61,934 nt of DNA from an uncultured Lachnospiraceae bacterium (lineage in GTDB: Bacteria; Bacillota; Clostridia; Lachnospirales; Lachnospiraceae). Each line of letters opens with the position of its first letter. The first letter of the stretch is position 1. Below, piece after piece: positions 50,336-59,408 of this stretch. Below the pieces are notes generated by a model. That model was not told the origin of the DNA and searched no databases. It saw nothing but the letters and a program-made list of their open reading frames with translations. The position numbers and the translations under genes are program-made. The stretch lies in assembly GCA_900549995.1 (NCBI GenBank), contig URQQ01000025.1, forward strand, positions 1-61,934. Direction: 5' to 3'.

Positions 50336-51703
50336 TCAATTTTTAATCGCAGTTATTTCCACTTTTTTACCACTTTTTATCTCTGCTGGAATGATATTCT
50401 GATACCTGTAAATACTGAGCAGAATACCAAGCAGGATATACGACACGACCGTCCCGGTCGCCCCATAGGAGAACAACGGCAGAAACACAGATGACGGAGG
50501 CATAATCCCATAATTCTGTAATACATACATCACTGTCTGCACGCCAAAGACCAGGCCGCATCCACATCCCATCATCATTCCCATCTGATTTTTCTGAGTC
50601 ACAGATATCTTGAATATCTTTACAATCAGCCACGCAAGCAGTGCAACCAGTACTGCCGCTGCAAGGAGACCATAGTAGGCAGTCATGTGCATCAGTATAT
50701 AATCGGTGTTCGTCGCCTGCCACCAGTCTTTCGCCACATTCAGCCCTTCCTGATTCCGGCCGATCAGCCTGCTTGTCTCCATCATCTCCCGGAACTTTGT
50801 GATCTGGTATCCCTGGTCATAGATGCCCGGATTGACCCATGCCTTAAGCCTCATCGTCTGATATTCGGCAAGAAACGGAAGCAGATCGCCAAGCGCTGCT
50901 ATTATAAATGCAGCCGGTATTAAAACAACCGCTCCCCACGACACACAGAGGACTGCTTTTTTGTTCACTCTAAACCAGTTTTTTACCACCGCAATCGTCA
51001 GCATAATAAACATTACCGCAAAAAGACTGACTGCAAGATTAAGTGCAGGAATACGTACGGACAGCATTGAGGGAAGTATCATCCACAGAAAACTCTTCTC
51101 CAGCGCCTTGTATCCACCGCCTCTGTAACTATATAAAACTGCGCCATAGATCGGAACATATAAATACATCAGCATCGTCAGTGACACATGAACACTTCCG
51201 ATTTTCATATAACCAACTGCACCGTTCACCATCGTTCCGGTAAAAAAGATATTCACAAACATAAATAGAAGAAACACAGCCCCAGCCGGCCTGGCACACT
51301 TTCCAATCGTACTGTAATCCAGAAAATAGATTCCAATCATGACGAAAAAACCAACCACTACACTGACCGCCTGTCTTACCACAGGATCATATCCATACTC
51401 TGCATTGCCTGATGAGATCACATATTGAACCAGAAGTCCAACGACACTGATCACAGCAATCAGCACAATCATTTCCCATGCCATCTTCGGCCGGTGTGTG
51501 TGATCCAGCATCACTCCCGTCTCCACGGGATCTCCCATCTCCGCCACAGCCCTCTCCATCGCCCGGTCAGAGTGCATTCCCATTTCCACGTATGCTTCTG
51601 CCTGATCATCAATATGGCCTTCCATCTCATCGGCCACCATTTTTCTGGCTTTCTCGCATCTCATCTGTTCTGTAACTAATTTCAAATATTCTTCCTTATT
51701 CAT
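50336..51703 (-). CDS. HAAS domain fused to a SEDS (FtsW/RodA/SpoVE-type) membrane protein
   Basis: A 455-residue fusion. Residues 1-72 form a HAAS domain (EEYLKLVTEQMRCEKARKMVADEMEGHIDDQ and the signature AVAEMGDPVETG). Residues 77-440 form about ten membrane segments of the SEDS peptidoglycan polymerase family. RLKAWVNP and GYQ near 285-303, NTDYI near 341 and GIMPPSSVFLPLFSYGATG near 405-423 are family landmarks; the usual PExHTDF and AEELG are altered to ATNTDY and TAYYG. The gene starts two bases past the stop of a PadR regulator, a known HAAS partner. Whether it polymerises glycan is uncertain. Confidence 0.82.
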   Translation of the reverse strand: MNKEEYLKLVTEQMRCEKARKMVADEMEGHIDDQAEAYVEMGMHSDRAMERAVAEMGDPVETGVMLDHTHRPKMAWEMIVLIAVISVVGLLVQYVISSGNAEYGYDPVVRQAVSVVVGFFVMIGIYFLDYSTIGKCARPAGAVFLLFMFVNIFFTGTMVNGAVGYMKIGSVHVSLTMLMYLYVPIYGAVLYSYRGGGYKALEKSFLWMILPSMLSVRIPALNLAVSLFAVMFIMLTIAVVKNWFRVNKKAVLCVSWGAVVLIPAAFIIAALGDLLPFLAEYQTMRLKAWVNPGIYDQGYQITKFREMMETSRLIGRNQEGLNVAKDWWQATNTDYILMHMTAYYGLLAAAVLVALLAWLIVKIFKISVTQKNQMGMMMGCGCGLVFGVQTVMYVLQNYGIMPPSSVFLPLFSYGATGTVVSYILLGILLSIYRYQNIIPAEIKSGKKVEITAIKN

Positions 51704-51705
51704 TG

Positions 51706-52035
51706 TCACACCTCCAGACTCAGCACTTGAAGCACAGCCGCCGAATATTCACTCCACTCTTCCTTTTTCTGTTTCAGACACCGGATTCCTTCCTTCGTAA
51801 TTCTATAATATTTCCTCATCTTCCCGCCCACTTCTTTTTCATATGCTGTGAGATACTTCTTCTCCTCCAGTGAATGAAGAAGCGGATATAATGTTCCGGC
51901 TTTCAGCTCAAAAACATTGTTCGATCTGCTTTTCAGATTCTCAATCATTTCATAGCCGTACATGTCTTTTTCCTCCAGCAGACGAAGGATCAGCATTGTT
52001 GTACTTCCCGAAACCAGACTCTTATCTAATGGCAT
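51706..52035 (-). CDS. PadR-family transcriptional regulator
   Basis: A 109-residue winged-helix protein: LVSGSTTMLILRLLEEKDMYGYEMI begins the domain, followed by ELKAGTLYPLLHSLEEKKYL (the recognition helix of PadR, about 39-58) and the wing GGKMRKYYRIT. It stands directly before the HAAS-SEDS gene. An inverted repeat with PadR-like half sites lies 19 to 65 bases upstream, pointing to autoregulation. Start ATG 52035 behind AGGAGG. Confidence 0.93.
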   Translation of the reverse strand: MPLDKSLVSGSTTMLILRLLEEKDMYGYEMIENLKSRSNNVFELKAGTLYPLLHSLEEKKYLTAYEKEVGGKMRKYYRITKEGIRCLKQKKEEWSEYSAAVLQVLSLEV

Positions 52036-52053
52036 AGCGCACCTCCTGATATT

Positions 52054-52100
52054 ATATATAGATCATCTATATATGAATTATATATCGGTGATCTATATAT
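52054..52100 (-). promoter_or_regulatory. Inverted repeat in front of padR (probable PadR operator)
   Basis: ATATATAGATCA (52054-52065) and TGATCTATATAT (52089-52100) are perfect 12-base arms 23 bases apart; the spacer also holds TATATAT runs. The arms resemble the ATATATAGAT-type sites of PadR-family repressors. Confidence 0.6.
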
Positions 52101-52131
52101 GTCAAGAGCAGTTTTATTTTGTCAAAACCAG

Positions 52132-54759
52132 TTATGCCGCAATCTCACTGATCATATTTTCCTTTAATACCCTTCTTGCCGGAATACATACTGCTGCCAC
52201 CCCTGCTGTCAGATTGACTGCCAGAATCAGTAATATCACATCCATAGACACACTCCCCGCAGAATAGACATATAGATATACGTGCTGAAGAAAATACAGA
52301 AGAACCACTTTAACGACCGCAAATCCAGCCAATGTGACAATTCCTGAACACACCCCATATAATATCCCCTCTTTGACCATCATCTTCATAAATCCCGCGT
52401 CTGTAATTCCCATTGCCCGGAGAATCCCGAATTCATGCCTTCTGGACAATACGAGAAAATTCATGCTGTTCATTATATGGAACATGCTGATGACAAGAAG
52501 CAATATTGCAACTCCATAGAAGAAAAACATCTTCTGCTTTAGAAATGCGCTTTGTCTGTCAATCTCAGCCGTATAATCCCTTAGCACACATCTGTCAATT
52601 TTGCCAGTCATCCCCTTTACCCTCTGGCCTGCAGCCTGATTCTTTGTCCGGTCTTTCAACTGCAGACTGAATCCGGTATAACCTTTCACTCCGAAGTTCT
52701 GCCTCATCTGATCATTTGTCATAACAACACCAAGGCAACTGTTACCTCCACCGATAAAGAAATCGTTCTTTCCAAGTGTTCTGCTGACAACAGCACTGAC
52801 TTCGAATTCTTTTTCTATATACTGGTCGTCCGGCGACTGGAACCTGAGAACTTCCGCTGCCACATCCTGGGATTTTGGCACCTTCAGTGTAATAATATCT
52901 CCCGCCTTTACATCCAGTCCGGAATAATTCCCCTGACCATCCATAAGCGTCTGCAGAACAACCGTATTTTCCTTCTTCATGTCTTCCGGGTATATCTCAC
53001 CCTCCAGAATATACTCTTTTAAAGCTGAAAGCATCCCCTCATCATACCCATAGACATTCGCCTTCATCTTATAATTTCCGTTTCCTTCATCTGTAATGCG
53101 CCCATTATATGCTTTCATGATCCCCGGATCAATTTCGTTTGCCCGTTCGGGTTCTTTTTTCACTGCTGTCTCTGCGTAATATGTCTCCCATGTCCATTCC
53201 CCATTCATAAACGGGACTTCACCAAGCAGATAACTGATCCCATATACCTCACTGAAATCTCCGGATTCCCTGATTTGGCGGGCAGTTTCCTCTGGAATCA
53301 CCTGAGAAAGCTCTGCCGATTCCATATATATCTGCATATCAGAACCAAGACCGTCATCCGCCTTCATTGTCAGCTCATTGTTTCTCTCTGTATTCACAAT
53401 GACATAGTTTGCCGCCAGAAATACAAGACCTCCAAGCGACAGCGAAATGAGTATTCCCACGAATGTTCCTTTTTTATGAAACATGAATTTTCTTGTCAGC
53501 ACCGAAGTCATGCGCACTGTTCTTGTACTGAAAATTCTGCGGCTCACTCTTTCCCTTCCGCTTTCTTTATGAAGCATCTGTATGACAGTCATCTTCCTGA
53601 TTTTCCTCACGAGTTTGAAACTCATCGCCGCAAGAAAAACCAATAGAAAACAAAATCCAAACCAGATGGTACTCTTGTCTATATAGAATCTGCCCCTTCC
53701 TGAAATATCACCTGTAAATATACGCGAGAACCTGGAGTAACATATTTTCGCCGCTGCATTTCCGGCCCATACTCCGAATGGAAAGCCAACAACAAACAAA
53801 AACCATAACTCAGACAACAGCATCCCAAACACACTTTTATCTTCAATGCCAATCACCCGAAAAATCCCGTACTGGGAAATCCTCTTCCATATCGATATAC
53901 TGAAAATACTGTAGATAATAAAACCGGAAAATGCTGCCAGAACAATCCGCACTGCATTCTGCGTCAGATGAAATGATTCATTCAGCTGACCGAATATGAA
54001 TCCTGCCTTCCCTTGCGGAAGTGCCAGACCACTCCTGATGATGCCTGCGACAGAACTTAGTTGGGCTCCTCCAAGGTAGGAGACAACATCCCAGTTGTTA
54101 TAGATATGTTCTTTATCAAATCCAACTGCTTTCTGCAGGCTGAGGATCTGTGAAACCATTGCTTTATTCTCGCTGAATCTCAGATACAAGCGCTGTTGAT
54201 TCCGATCCCCCTTCATTTCCCGGCTTACATACACTTGCATTTCTGTTTCTTCCATGACCGAGCTTTTCGATAAAATTCCAGAGATCCGATAATTGGAACC
54301 ATCAAGTACAATCGTATCCCCTGTTTTTCCTCCTGGCAGGAGATTTGAAAGTGTGTATTCATCAACCGCAATCTCTTCAATTCCTGCTGGATATGTTCCT
54401 TCCAGAAACGTAAGCCCTCTCATCTGAAGATAATTCTCATCACCATATAGCATGGATATGACATAAGGTTCTTCCAGAACTCTCTTTTTTTCCATAACCC
54501 CTGTCTTATCAAGCTGATATCCATCCCCAGACATGTGATTCCCTATTTTTTTAACCAGCTGATCATCTGCCGGGATAAAATAATGCCAGTCCCCTGACAC
54601 CTTCCGTGCATTTTCAAGCTGCCCTCTGGAACCGCTGTATACAAGCGAGCCAACGCCTGACATAAGTGCCATTGAAAAAATGACACTGAGCAAAATTGAC
54701 AGCGTCTGTTTCTTATAGTAGCAAATATATAAAAAGGCGGTTTTTATGACTGCTTTCAT
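52132..54759 (-). CDS. FtsX-type ABC transporter permease (large)
   Basis: An 875-residue membrane protein. It has an N-terminal segment (TLSILLSVIFSMALMSGVGSLV, about 19-40), a first extracellular domain to about 265, a first FtsX block to about 395, another segment near 425, a second extracellular domain to about 760, and a C-terminal FtsX block (RRHEFGILRAMGITDAGFMKMM, about 773-794). Duplicated FtsX cores are typical of MacB/BceB-like export or resistance systems. The start overlaps the ATPase stop (ATGA). Together with the adjacent two-component genes it suggests a peptide-antibiotic or envelope stress module; the compound is unknown. Confidence 0.85.
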   Translation of the reverse strand: MKAVIKTAFLYICYYKKQTLSILLSVIFSMALMSGVGSLVYSGSRGQLENARKVSGDWHYFIPADDQLVKKIGNHMSGDGYQLDKTGVMEKKRVLEEPYVISMLYGDENYLQMRGLTFLEGTYPAGIEEIAVDEYTLSNLLPGGKTGDTIVLDGSNYRISGILSKSSVMEETEMQVYVSREMKGDRNQQRLYLRFSENKAMVSQILSLQKAVGFDKEHIYNNWDVVSYLGGAQLSSVAGIIRSGLALPQGKAGFIFGQLNESFHLTQNAVRIVLAAFSGFIIYSIFSISIWKRISQYGIFRVIGIEDKSVFGMLLSELWFLFVVGFPFGVWAGNAAAKICYSRFSRIFTGDISGRGRFYIDKSTIWFGFCFLLVFLAAMSFKLVRKIRKMTVIQMLHKESGRERVSRRIFSTRTVRMTSVLTRKFMFHKKGTFVGILISLSLGGLVFLAANYVIVNTERNNELTMKADDGLGSDMQIYMESAELSQVIPEETARQIRESGDFSEVYGISYLLGEVPFMNGEWTWETYYAETAVKKEPERANEIDPGIMKAYNGRITDEGNGNYKMKANVYGYDEGMLSALKEYILEGEIYPEDMKKENTVVLQTLMDGQGNYSGLDVKAGDIITLKVPKSQDVAAEVLRFQSPDDQYIEKEFEVSAVVSRTLGKNDFFIGGGNSCLGVVMTNDQMRQNFGVKGYTGFSLQLKDRTKNQAAGQRVKGMTGKIDRCVLRDYTAEIDRQSAFLKQKMFFFYGVAILLLVISMFHIMNSMNFLVLSRRHEFGILRAMGITDAGFMKMMVKEGILYGVCSGIVTLAGFAVVKVVLLYFLQHVYLYVYSAGSVSMDVILLILAVNLTAGVAAVCIPARRVLKENMISEIAA

Positions 54760-55442
54760 GCCTCATCACCGCCTTCTCCAAAGATTCTGCCATCTTCAAT
54801 ATGCACAATTCTGTCACATGACTGTGCGATCATTTCATTATGTGTCACCATCAGAATTGTCTGATTGTATTTCCTGCTGCTTTCTTTTAAAAGTCCCATA
54901 ACCTCCGATGTAGTCCGTGAATCCAGATTACCGGTAGGTTCATCTGCCAGAATCATCGCCGGCCTGTTTGCCATTGCCCTTGCAATCGCCGCTCTCTGCT
55001 GCTGCCCGCCTGAGAGCTCACTTGGATAGCTCTTCCGTTTCTCCCAAAGCCCCAGATCCTTAAGAAGCATCTCTATATACGAATGATCTACCCGTTTACC
55101 TTTATCAAATGTCACAGGCAGTGCCACATTATCATAAACATTCAGAACCGGCATCAAACTGTAATTCTGAAATACAAACCCTACGTTTCTCCTTCTGAAA
55201 ATGGTCAATTCTTTCCTTGTCAATGATGCAATATCATGATTCCTGATCATCACCTTTCCTTTATCCGGAACATCCAGACCACCAATAATATTTAAAAGCG
55301 TGCTCTTACCCGAACCTGATGTCCCGACAATCGCAATGAATTCCCCCGGCTCAACACAAAAGCTGACATTATCAAGCGCTCTGACTGTATTCTGTTTTCC
55401 GCCATAAATTTTTTCAATATTATGAACTTCCAATATATTCAT
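54756..55442 (-). CDS. ABC transporter ATP-binding protein (MacB/LolD/BceA type)
   Basis: A 228-residue ATPase. Walker A GTSGSGKST near 40, Q-loop FVFQNYSLMP near 88, signature LSGGQQQR near 141, Walker B MILADEPTGNLDS near 161 and VTHNEM near 200 are complete. The SGGQQQR signature with EPTGNLDS marks the LolD/MacB branch, which powers FtsX-type permeases such as the one encoded next. Start ATG 55442 after AAGGAGG; a GTG two codons earlier is in the spacer. Confidence 0.95.
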   Translation of the reverse strand: MNILEVHNIEKIYGGKQNTVRALDNVSFCVEPGEFIAIVGTSGSGKSTLLNIIGGLDVPDKGKVMIRNHDIASLTRKELTIFRRRNVGFVFQNYSLMPVLNVYDNVALPVTFDKGKRVDHSYIEMLLKDLGLWEKRKSYPSELSGGQQQRAAIARAMANRPAMILADEPTGNLDSRTTSEVMGLLKESSRKYNQTILMVTHNEMIAQSCDRIVHIEDGRIFGEGGDEA

Positions 55443-55514
55443 ATCCACTCCTCCTTATCATTTATGGCTTTATTTTATCAACTCATTCTTACAGACAGGC
55501 TACAGTTTACTCTG

Positions 55515-56423
55515 TCAGTTCTTACGGTTTTGTAAGAACACCTTGAATACCGCTCCCTCCTTGTCTCGTGCTTCTGCCGTAATATAACCTTTCTCTTTTT
55601 CCACAATCAGCCTGGATAAATAAAGACCTATCCCCGATCCTTCCACATTTTCCACCTCCGGACTCCGGTAAAAACGCCCGAAAATCTTTGCAATCTCTGA
55701 TTTCTTAATTCCCCGCCCTTGGTCAGTGATTACAACTGCACTGTACATTTCATACTTCTCCACGGATATCTTGATACTTTTGCCTTCCTCAGAGTATTTC
55801 ACAGCATTTTCCAGAATATTCTCCAGTACTTCCGCCGTCCACTTCCGGTTATGCCACAGTCTCATATCATCAAATTCTTCGGTCATTATCTCAATGTTCT
55901 TCTTCCCTGCCTTTGCCAATACAGATTGAACTGCATGCATAATTGTCGGCTTTATATCAAGGCTTTCTGCTTCAAAAGAAATTACATTCTGCTCCAGTCT
56001 CACCATTTTAAAAAGGGAATTGAGGAGCCAGTCAATTTTCTCCGAATTCCCTCTCATCTTTTTCAAAAATTCCTTTCTCTTCGATACTGAAAGTGTCTCA
56101 TCTTCCAGAAGTTCCTGATACATCATTATATTGGCAAGGGGAGTCTTAAGCTGATGTGACATATCCGAGATCATTCCTTTCACCTGTTCACGCTCCCGTG
56201 TAGCCTGTGCAATTTCAATCTCCATTTTTTCCTGAATACGTTTCATTTTACCCGCCAATGCCGAAACGCTGCCTTCGCAGGTATCTTTCTGCGAAAGCGG
56301 AGACTCATCCAGAACCTCATCCAGCATCCGGTCTATTTTTCTATAATTTGCCCTGTCCCGCATATAGAAGTAAACTGCCAGCGCTATTCCAGCCAGTGCC
56401 ACTACATATGATATTACCTGCAC
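55515..56423 (-). CDS. Sensor histidine kinase of the ABC module
   Basis: A 302-residue kinase with a single N-terminal membrane segment (about 3-20) and no extracellular sensor domain. The phospho-acceptor motif MSHQLKTPLANI has His90. The ATPase domain shows N-box ENILENAVKYSEEG near 213, G1 DQGRGI near 238, F-box FGRFYRSPEV near 250 and G2 GSGIGLYL near 266. Sensors without an input domain often read the flux of a partner FtsX transporter, as BceS does with BceAB. The start codon is GTG with AAGGGGGG ahead. Confidence 0.92.
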   Translation of the reverse strand: MQVISYVVALAGIALAVYFYMRDRANYRKIDRMLDEVLDESPLSQKDTCEGSVSALAGKMKRIQEKMEIEIAQATREREQVKGMISDMSHQLKTPLANIMMYQELLEDETLSVSKRKEFLKKMRGNSEKIDWLLNSLFKMVRLEQNVISFEAESLDIKPTIMHAVQSVLAKAGKKNIEIMTEEFDDMRLWHNRKWTAEVLENILENAVKYSEEGKSIKISVEKYEMYSAVVITDQGRGIKKSEIAKIFGRFYRSPEVENVEGSGIGLYLSRLIVEKEKGYITAEARDKEGAVFKVFLQNRKN

Positions 56424-56435
56424 ACTCTTCCCCCC

Positions 56436-57104
56436 TTACTCTGAAAAAATATATCCCAGTCCATGTACTGTTCTGATATATTTTGGATTCGCAGAATCTT
56501 CTTCAATCTTCATTCGAAGCCTTCTGATATTGACAGAAACAGTATTCGCATCCACAAATTTACCACTGTGATCCCAAATACGTTCTAAAATCTGTTCTTT
56601 CGTAAGCACCTGCCCCTGGTTTTCCATAAAAAATAAAAGCATCTTGTATTCTACCGCACTGACCGATATTTCTTCGTCATTCCGATAGACCTTACAGCTC
56701 CCTTTGTCAATCACAAGTCCATTCACCTTCAACTGATCTTTCGGCTGATACTTTCTCAGCAGATTATTAATCCGAAGCTTCAGCACCGCCAGCGAAAATG
56801 GTTTCCTCATGTAGTCATCCACCCCAGACTCAAGTGCCAGAACTTCATCCATCTCTGTATCACGCGCCGTCAGCATCAAAATCGGAACTCCCGACTTCTT
56901 TCTCAAATCTCTGCACATCTCGAATCCACTTCCATCCGGCAGATTGCAGTCCATCACGATTAAGTCATACTGGTCTTCAAAAAACATCCTTTCCCCCTCT
57001 GCCTTTGTGCCTGCGGCACCGACTTCCATCCCTTCTGCATCAAGAGCGAACTGCAGACCCTCCTGCAGATCCGTATCATCTTCTATCAATAGTATTCTGG
57101 CCAT
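56436..57104 (-). CDS. OmpR-family response regulator of the ABC module
   Basis: A 222-residue two-domain regulator. The receiver has acidic residues D9 and D10, phospho-acceptor Asp52 in IVMDCNLPDGSG, Thr79 and Lys101 in RKPFS. The C-terminal winged helix ends DANTVSVNIRRLRMKIEEDSANPKYIRTVHGLGYIF. It is the first gene of the operon with the kinase (12-base gap) and the ABC genes. It probably activates this operon; no operator was identified. Confidence 0.94.
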   Translation of the reverse strand: MARILLIEDDTDLQEGLQFALDAEGMEVGAAGTKAEGERMFFEDQYDLIVMDCNLPDGSGFEMCRDLRKKSGVPILMLTARDTEMDEVLALESGVDDYMRKPFSLAVLKLRINNLLRKYQPKDQLKVNGLVIDKGSCKVYRNDEEISVSAVEYKMLLFFMENQGQVLTKEQILERIWDHSGKFVDANTVSVNIRRLRMKIEEDSANPKYIRTVHGLGYIFSE

Positions 57105-57176
57105 CCTATACCTCCTGATTGTATGATTTATCTATTCCTTCATTTTACCACACAGGCAGCAATAGCATATATCTTT

Positions 57177-57497
57177 CTACTCTATAATCTGTAATTTCTC
57201 AACACCTGTTATCTTCATTGGTGCTGTTTCAAGGATACTGCCAGTATAAAAAATAATAACATTCTTATTCAGCATATCATCTGAGAGAATCAGCGTTTCA
57301 CCATTCTCATCTACTACCTCTATCGAGTCCTTCACTACAATTATCGTTTCAATATTGTTATCATTAACAACAGTTACTACATTGTCATCAATCTCTACAA
57401 TTTTTCTAGTCATTTCTTTATATTTTGTATTTCTGCATGCTACCATATTCATAAGTAGAAAAAGTAACATGGTATAAAAAAACAATTTGCTTCTCAT
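57177..57497 (-). CDS. Small putative lipoprotein, function unknown
   Basis: A 106-residue protein with signal MRSKLFFYTMLLFLLMNMVAC, whose last residues look like a lipobox (Cys21). The rest is a small beta-rich domain, VEIDDNVVTVVNDNNIETIIVVKDSIEVVDENGETL, ending MKITGVEKLQIIE. I recognise no family. The GGAGG site is about 14 bases before the ATG, longer than usual, and a TAG stop lies between, so expression may be weak. The last 70 or so bases recur at 60828-60901 as a fragment. Confidence 0.6.
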   Translation of the reverse strand: MRSKLFFYTMLLFLLMNMVACRNTKYKEMTRKIVEIDDNVVTVVNDNNIETIIVVKDSIEVVDENGETLILSDDMLNKNVIIFYTGSILETAPMKITGVEKLQIIE

Positions 57498-57526
57498 ATT
57501 CTAATAATGTTCCTCCTCATTAGTAA

Positions 57527-57570
57527 AAAACCGTTGCCTCCCTTATAAACAGGACATTTGCAACGGTTTT
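57527..57570 (-). terminator. Terminator of the 57601-60689 import operon
   Basis: AAAACCGTTGC and GCAACGGTTTT form an 11-base stem around a 22-base loop, with a T run on the minus strand. Confidence 0.8.
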
Positions 57571-57600
57571 CAAGTCGATAACTGTCAAAAAACAGGATGT

Positions 57601-58446
57601 TTAACCTTTCGAAGCTCCTGATGTCATTCCACTTACCAGGAATTTTCGGAAAATGAGTGCTGCCAGCGCTGGAGGAAGAATGGCAATCAGTCCGCCGGCA
57701 GCCGTCAGGCCATATTGGATCGAATCCTTTGTCATAAACTCACTTGTCACAATCGATACCGGCTTTGTAGCCGCAGAAGATGCCAGTATGAGCGGAATCT
57801 GGAACTGATTCCATGCACTCAGAAACATAATGAGCACCGCCGAAAAGATGATCGGATAAGACATTGGCAGTATGATCCGAAAGAATGTCCGAAGTCTCCC
57901 GCAGCCATCAACCCATGCCGCCTCTTCCAGTTCTTTTGGTATTGTGGCAAAATAATTCGAGATCAGCCATGTGTTCATCGGCAGGAAGGAACTCACATAT
58001 ACGAGAGCCAGCCAGAATTCATTATCCAGCAGATCATGTTCCACAAAGATCCGAAACAGCGGGATCACTGTGGCAAATACCGGGATGACCATCGTGATCA
58101 GAAGCCCATTTTGAAATAACTTTCTCCCGGCAAATTCCATCCTGCTCAAAGTGTATGCCGTAATCAGCGCAATCGGAATTCCAATGACAAGCGTTACAGC
58201 CACTGCCTTTAAGGAATTAAACATTCCCTGCATCAGCCTCGTACTGTGGCTCGTTGTCATACTGAACAGATTCGCATAATTACTCCACACCGGCTCATCC
58301 GGAATCATGTTCATCGTATTTTTAAACATCTCATACTCCGGGGTGATAGATACAAAAAATGCCCAGACAAACGGACCAACGCTCATTACCAGAAAAACCG
58401 CTGCCGCAAGCACATAGTACCATGTGATCTTTTTTCTTGTTTCCAT
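57601..58446 (-). CDS. CUT1 sugar ABC permease, MalG type
   Basis: A 281-residue membrane permease with six predicted segments. Its EAA loop is ELEEAAWVDGCGRLRTFFRIILPMSYPII near 178-206. It pairs with the MalF-type subunit encoded just upstream, sharing one base of start and stop (TAATG). No ATPase gene is present here; the subunit encoded at 16321-17415 is a possible partner. Confidence 0.93.
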   Translation of the reverse strand: METRKKITWYYVLAAAVFLVMSVGPFVWAFFVSITPEYEMFKNTMNMIPDEPVWSNYANLFSMTTSHSTRLMQGMFNSLKAVAVTLVIGIPIALITAYTLSRMEFAGRKLFQNGLLITMVIPVFATVIPLFRIFVEHDLLDNEFWLALVYVSSFLPMNTWLISNYFATIPKELEEAAWVDGCGRLRTFFRIILPMSYPIIFSAVLIMFLSAWNQFQIPLILASSAATKPVSIVTSEFMTKDSIQYGLTAAGGLIAILPPALAALIFRKFLVSGMTSGASKG

Positions 58447-59324
58447 TAACTCTCCACCTCCCTGTGAATGCTTTTCAGGTAGAAAAATCCGATCACTGCG
58501 GAAATCAGCATAATAATATATGTCAAAGCACTTCCTTTTCCGAAATCAAGGAAAGAAAATGTGGTGAGATAATTTTGGATCAACAGATTCTTTCCAAGGT
58601 CGCTGAATCCAGAAAGAGATACGATCTCATCGAATATATTGATTGCAGTGATGGATGCGGATGTCATTCCAATGGCAAGAAATGGCTTTACGAACGGAAA
58701 GGTAATGTATTTAAATGATCCCAGTTTCCCTGCACCATCAATTTTGGCTGCCTCATAGAGCTCCGCCGGGATCGTCTTAAGACCCGCAAGACATACGAGC
58801 GCGCAAAACGGTACACTCCTCCAGGCTACGACCAATGCTATGACGAGAAGCAATAGCCACCGGGAGGCCAGCCACTCCACCGGTTTATCCACAACTCCCA
58901 GCCCGATCAGAAGCTTATTCATAAACCCATATCCCGGGTGGAAAATAAATCTCCAGATAATTCCATTCACCACCGGCGGCATCGCCCATGGCAGGATCGC
59001 CGCCGCCATCAAGATTCCTGAGAACTTTGTATCTACGTTCAAAATGAGTGAAACAATAAATCCTCCGGCAGTTGTAAGAACAACAACTACCAGCAGAAGA
59101 AATCCCGTATTCTGGAGGCTGTACCAGAAATCATGTGACTGGAGTATCATTTTATAATTTTCCAGACCGATCAGATGGATATCCTGCGGCGCTGTCAGCT
59201 TCATCTCATGAAGGCTGTATGAAAATGTGACGATAATCGGGTAAACTACCAGACCGCATATAATAACCAGCATCGGCAGCAACAGCAAATATGGTAAAAA
59301 ACCAGCTTTCTTTTTCTGAAACAT
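58446..59324 (-). CDS. CUT1 sugar ABC permease, MalF type
   Basis: A 292-residue membrane permease with six predicted segments and an EAA loop ELYEAAKIDGAGKLGSFKYITFPFVKPFL near 199-227. The frame is open 24 codons upstream, through a hairpin, but the ATG at 59324 has the AGGAG site and gives the usual short cytoplasmic start MFQKKKAGF. It follows the binding-protein gene by 84 bases. Confidence 0.92.
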   Translation of the reverse strand: MFQKKKAGFLPYLLLLPMLVIICGLVVYPIIVTFSYSLHEMKLTAPQDIHLIGLENYKMILQSHDFWYSLQNTGFLLLVVVVLTTAGGFIVSLILNVDTKFSGILMAAAILPWAMPPVVNGIIWRFIFHPGYGFMNKLLIGLGVVDKPVEWLASRWLLLLVIALVVAWRSVPFCALVCLAGLKTIPAELYEAAKIDGAGKLGSFKYITFPFVKPFLAIGMTSASITAINIFDEIVSLSGFSDLGKNLLIQNYLTTFSFLDFGKGSALTYIIMLISAVIGFFYLKSIHREVES

Positions 59325-59360
59325 AGCTATCTCCTGTATCTTTTTTCTTGCATACGACAA

Positions 59361-59384
59361 GGCGGAGACCGCTAAGTCTCCGCC
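59361..59384 (-). promoter_or_regulatory. Hairpin behind the binding-protein gene
   Basis: GGCGGAGAC-CGCTAA-GTCTCCGCC is a perfect 9-base stem without a following T run, 24 bases after the binding-protein stop. It probably stabilises the upstream mRNA and lowers permease expression, like the one at 36721-36739. Confidence 0.55.
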
Positions 59385-59408
59385 GCAATCACCCATCTGG
59401 ATGTTTAT

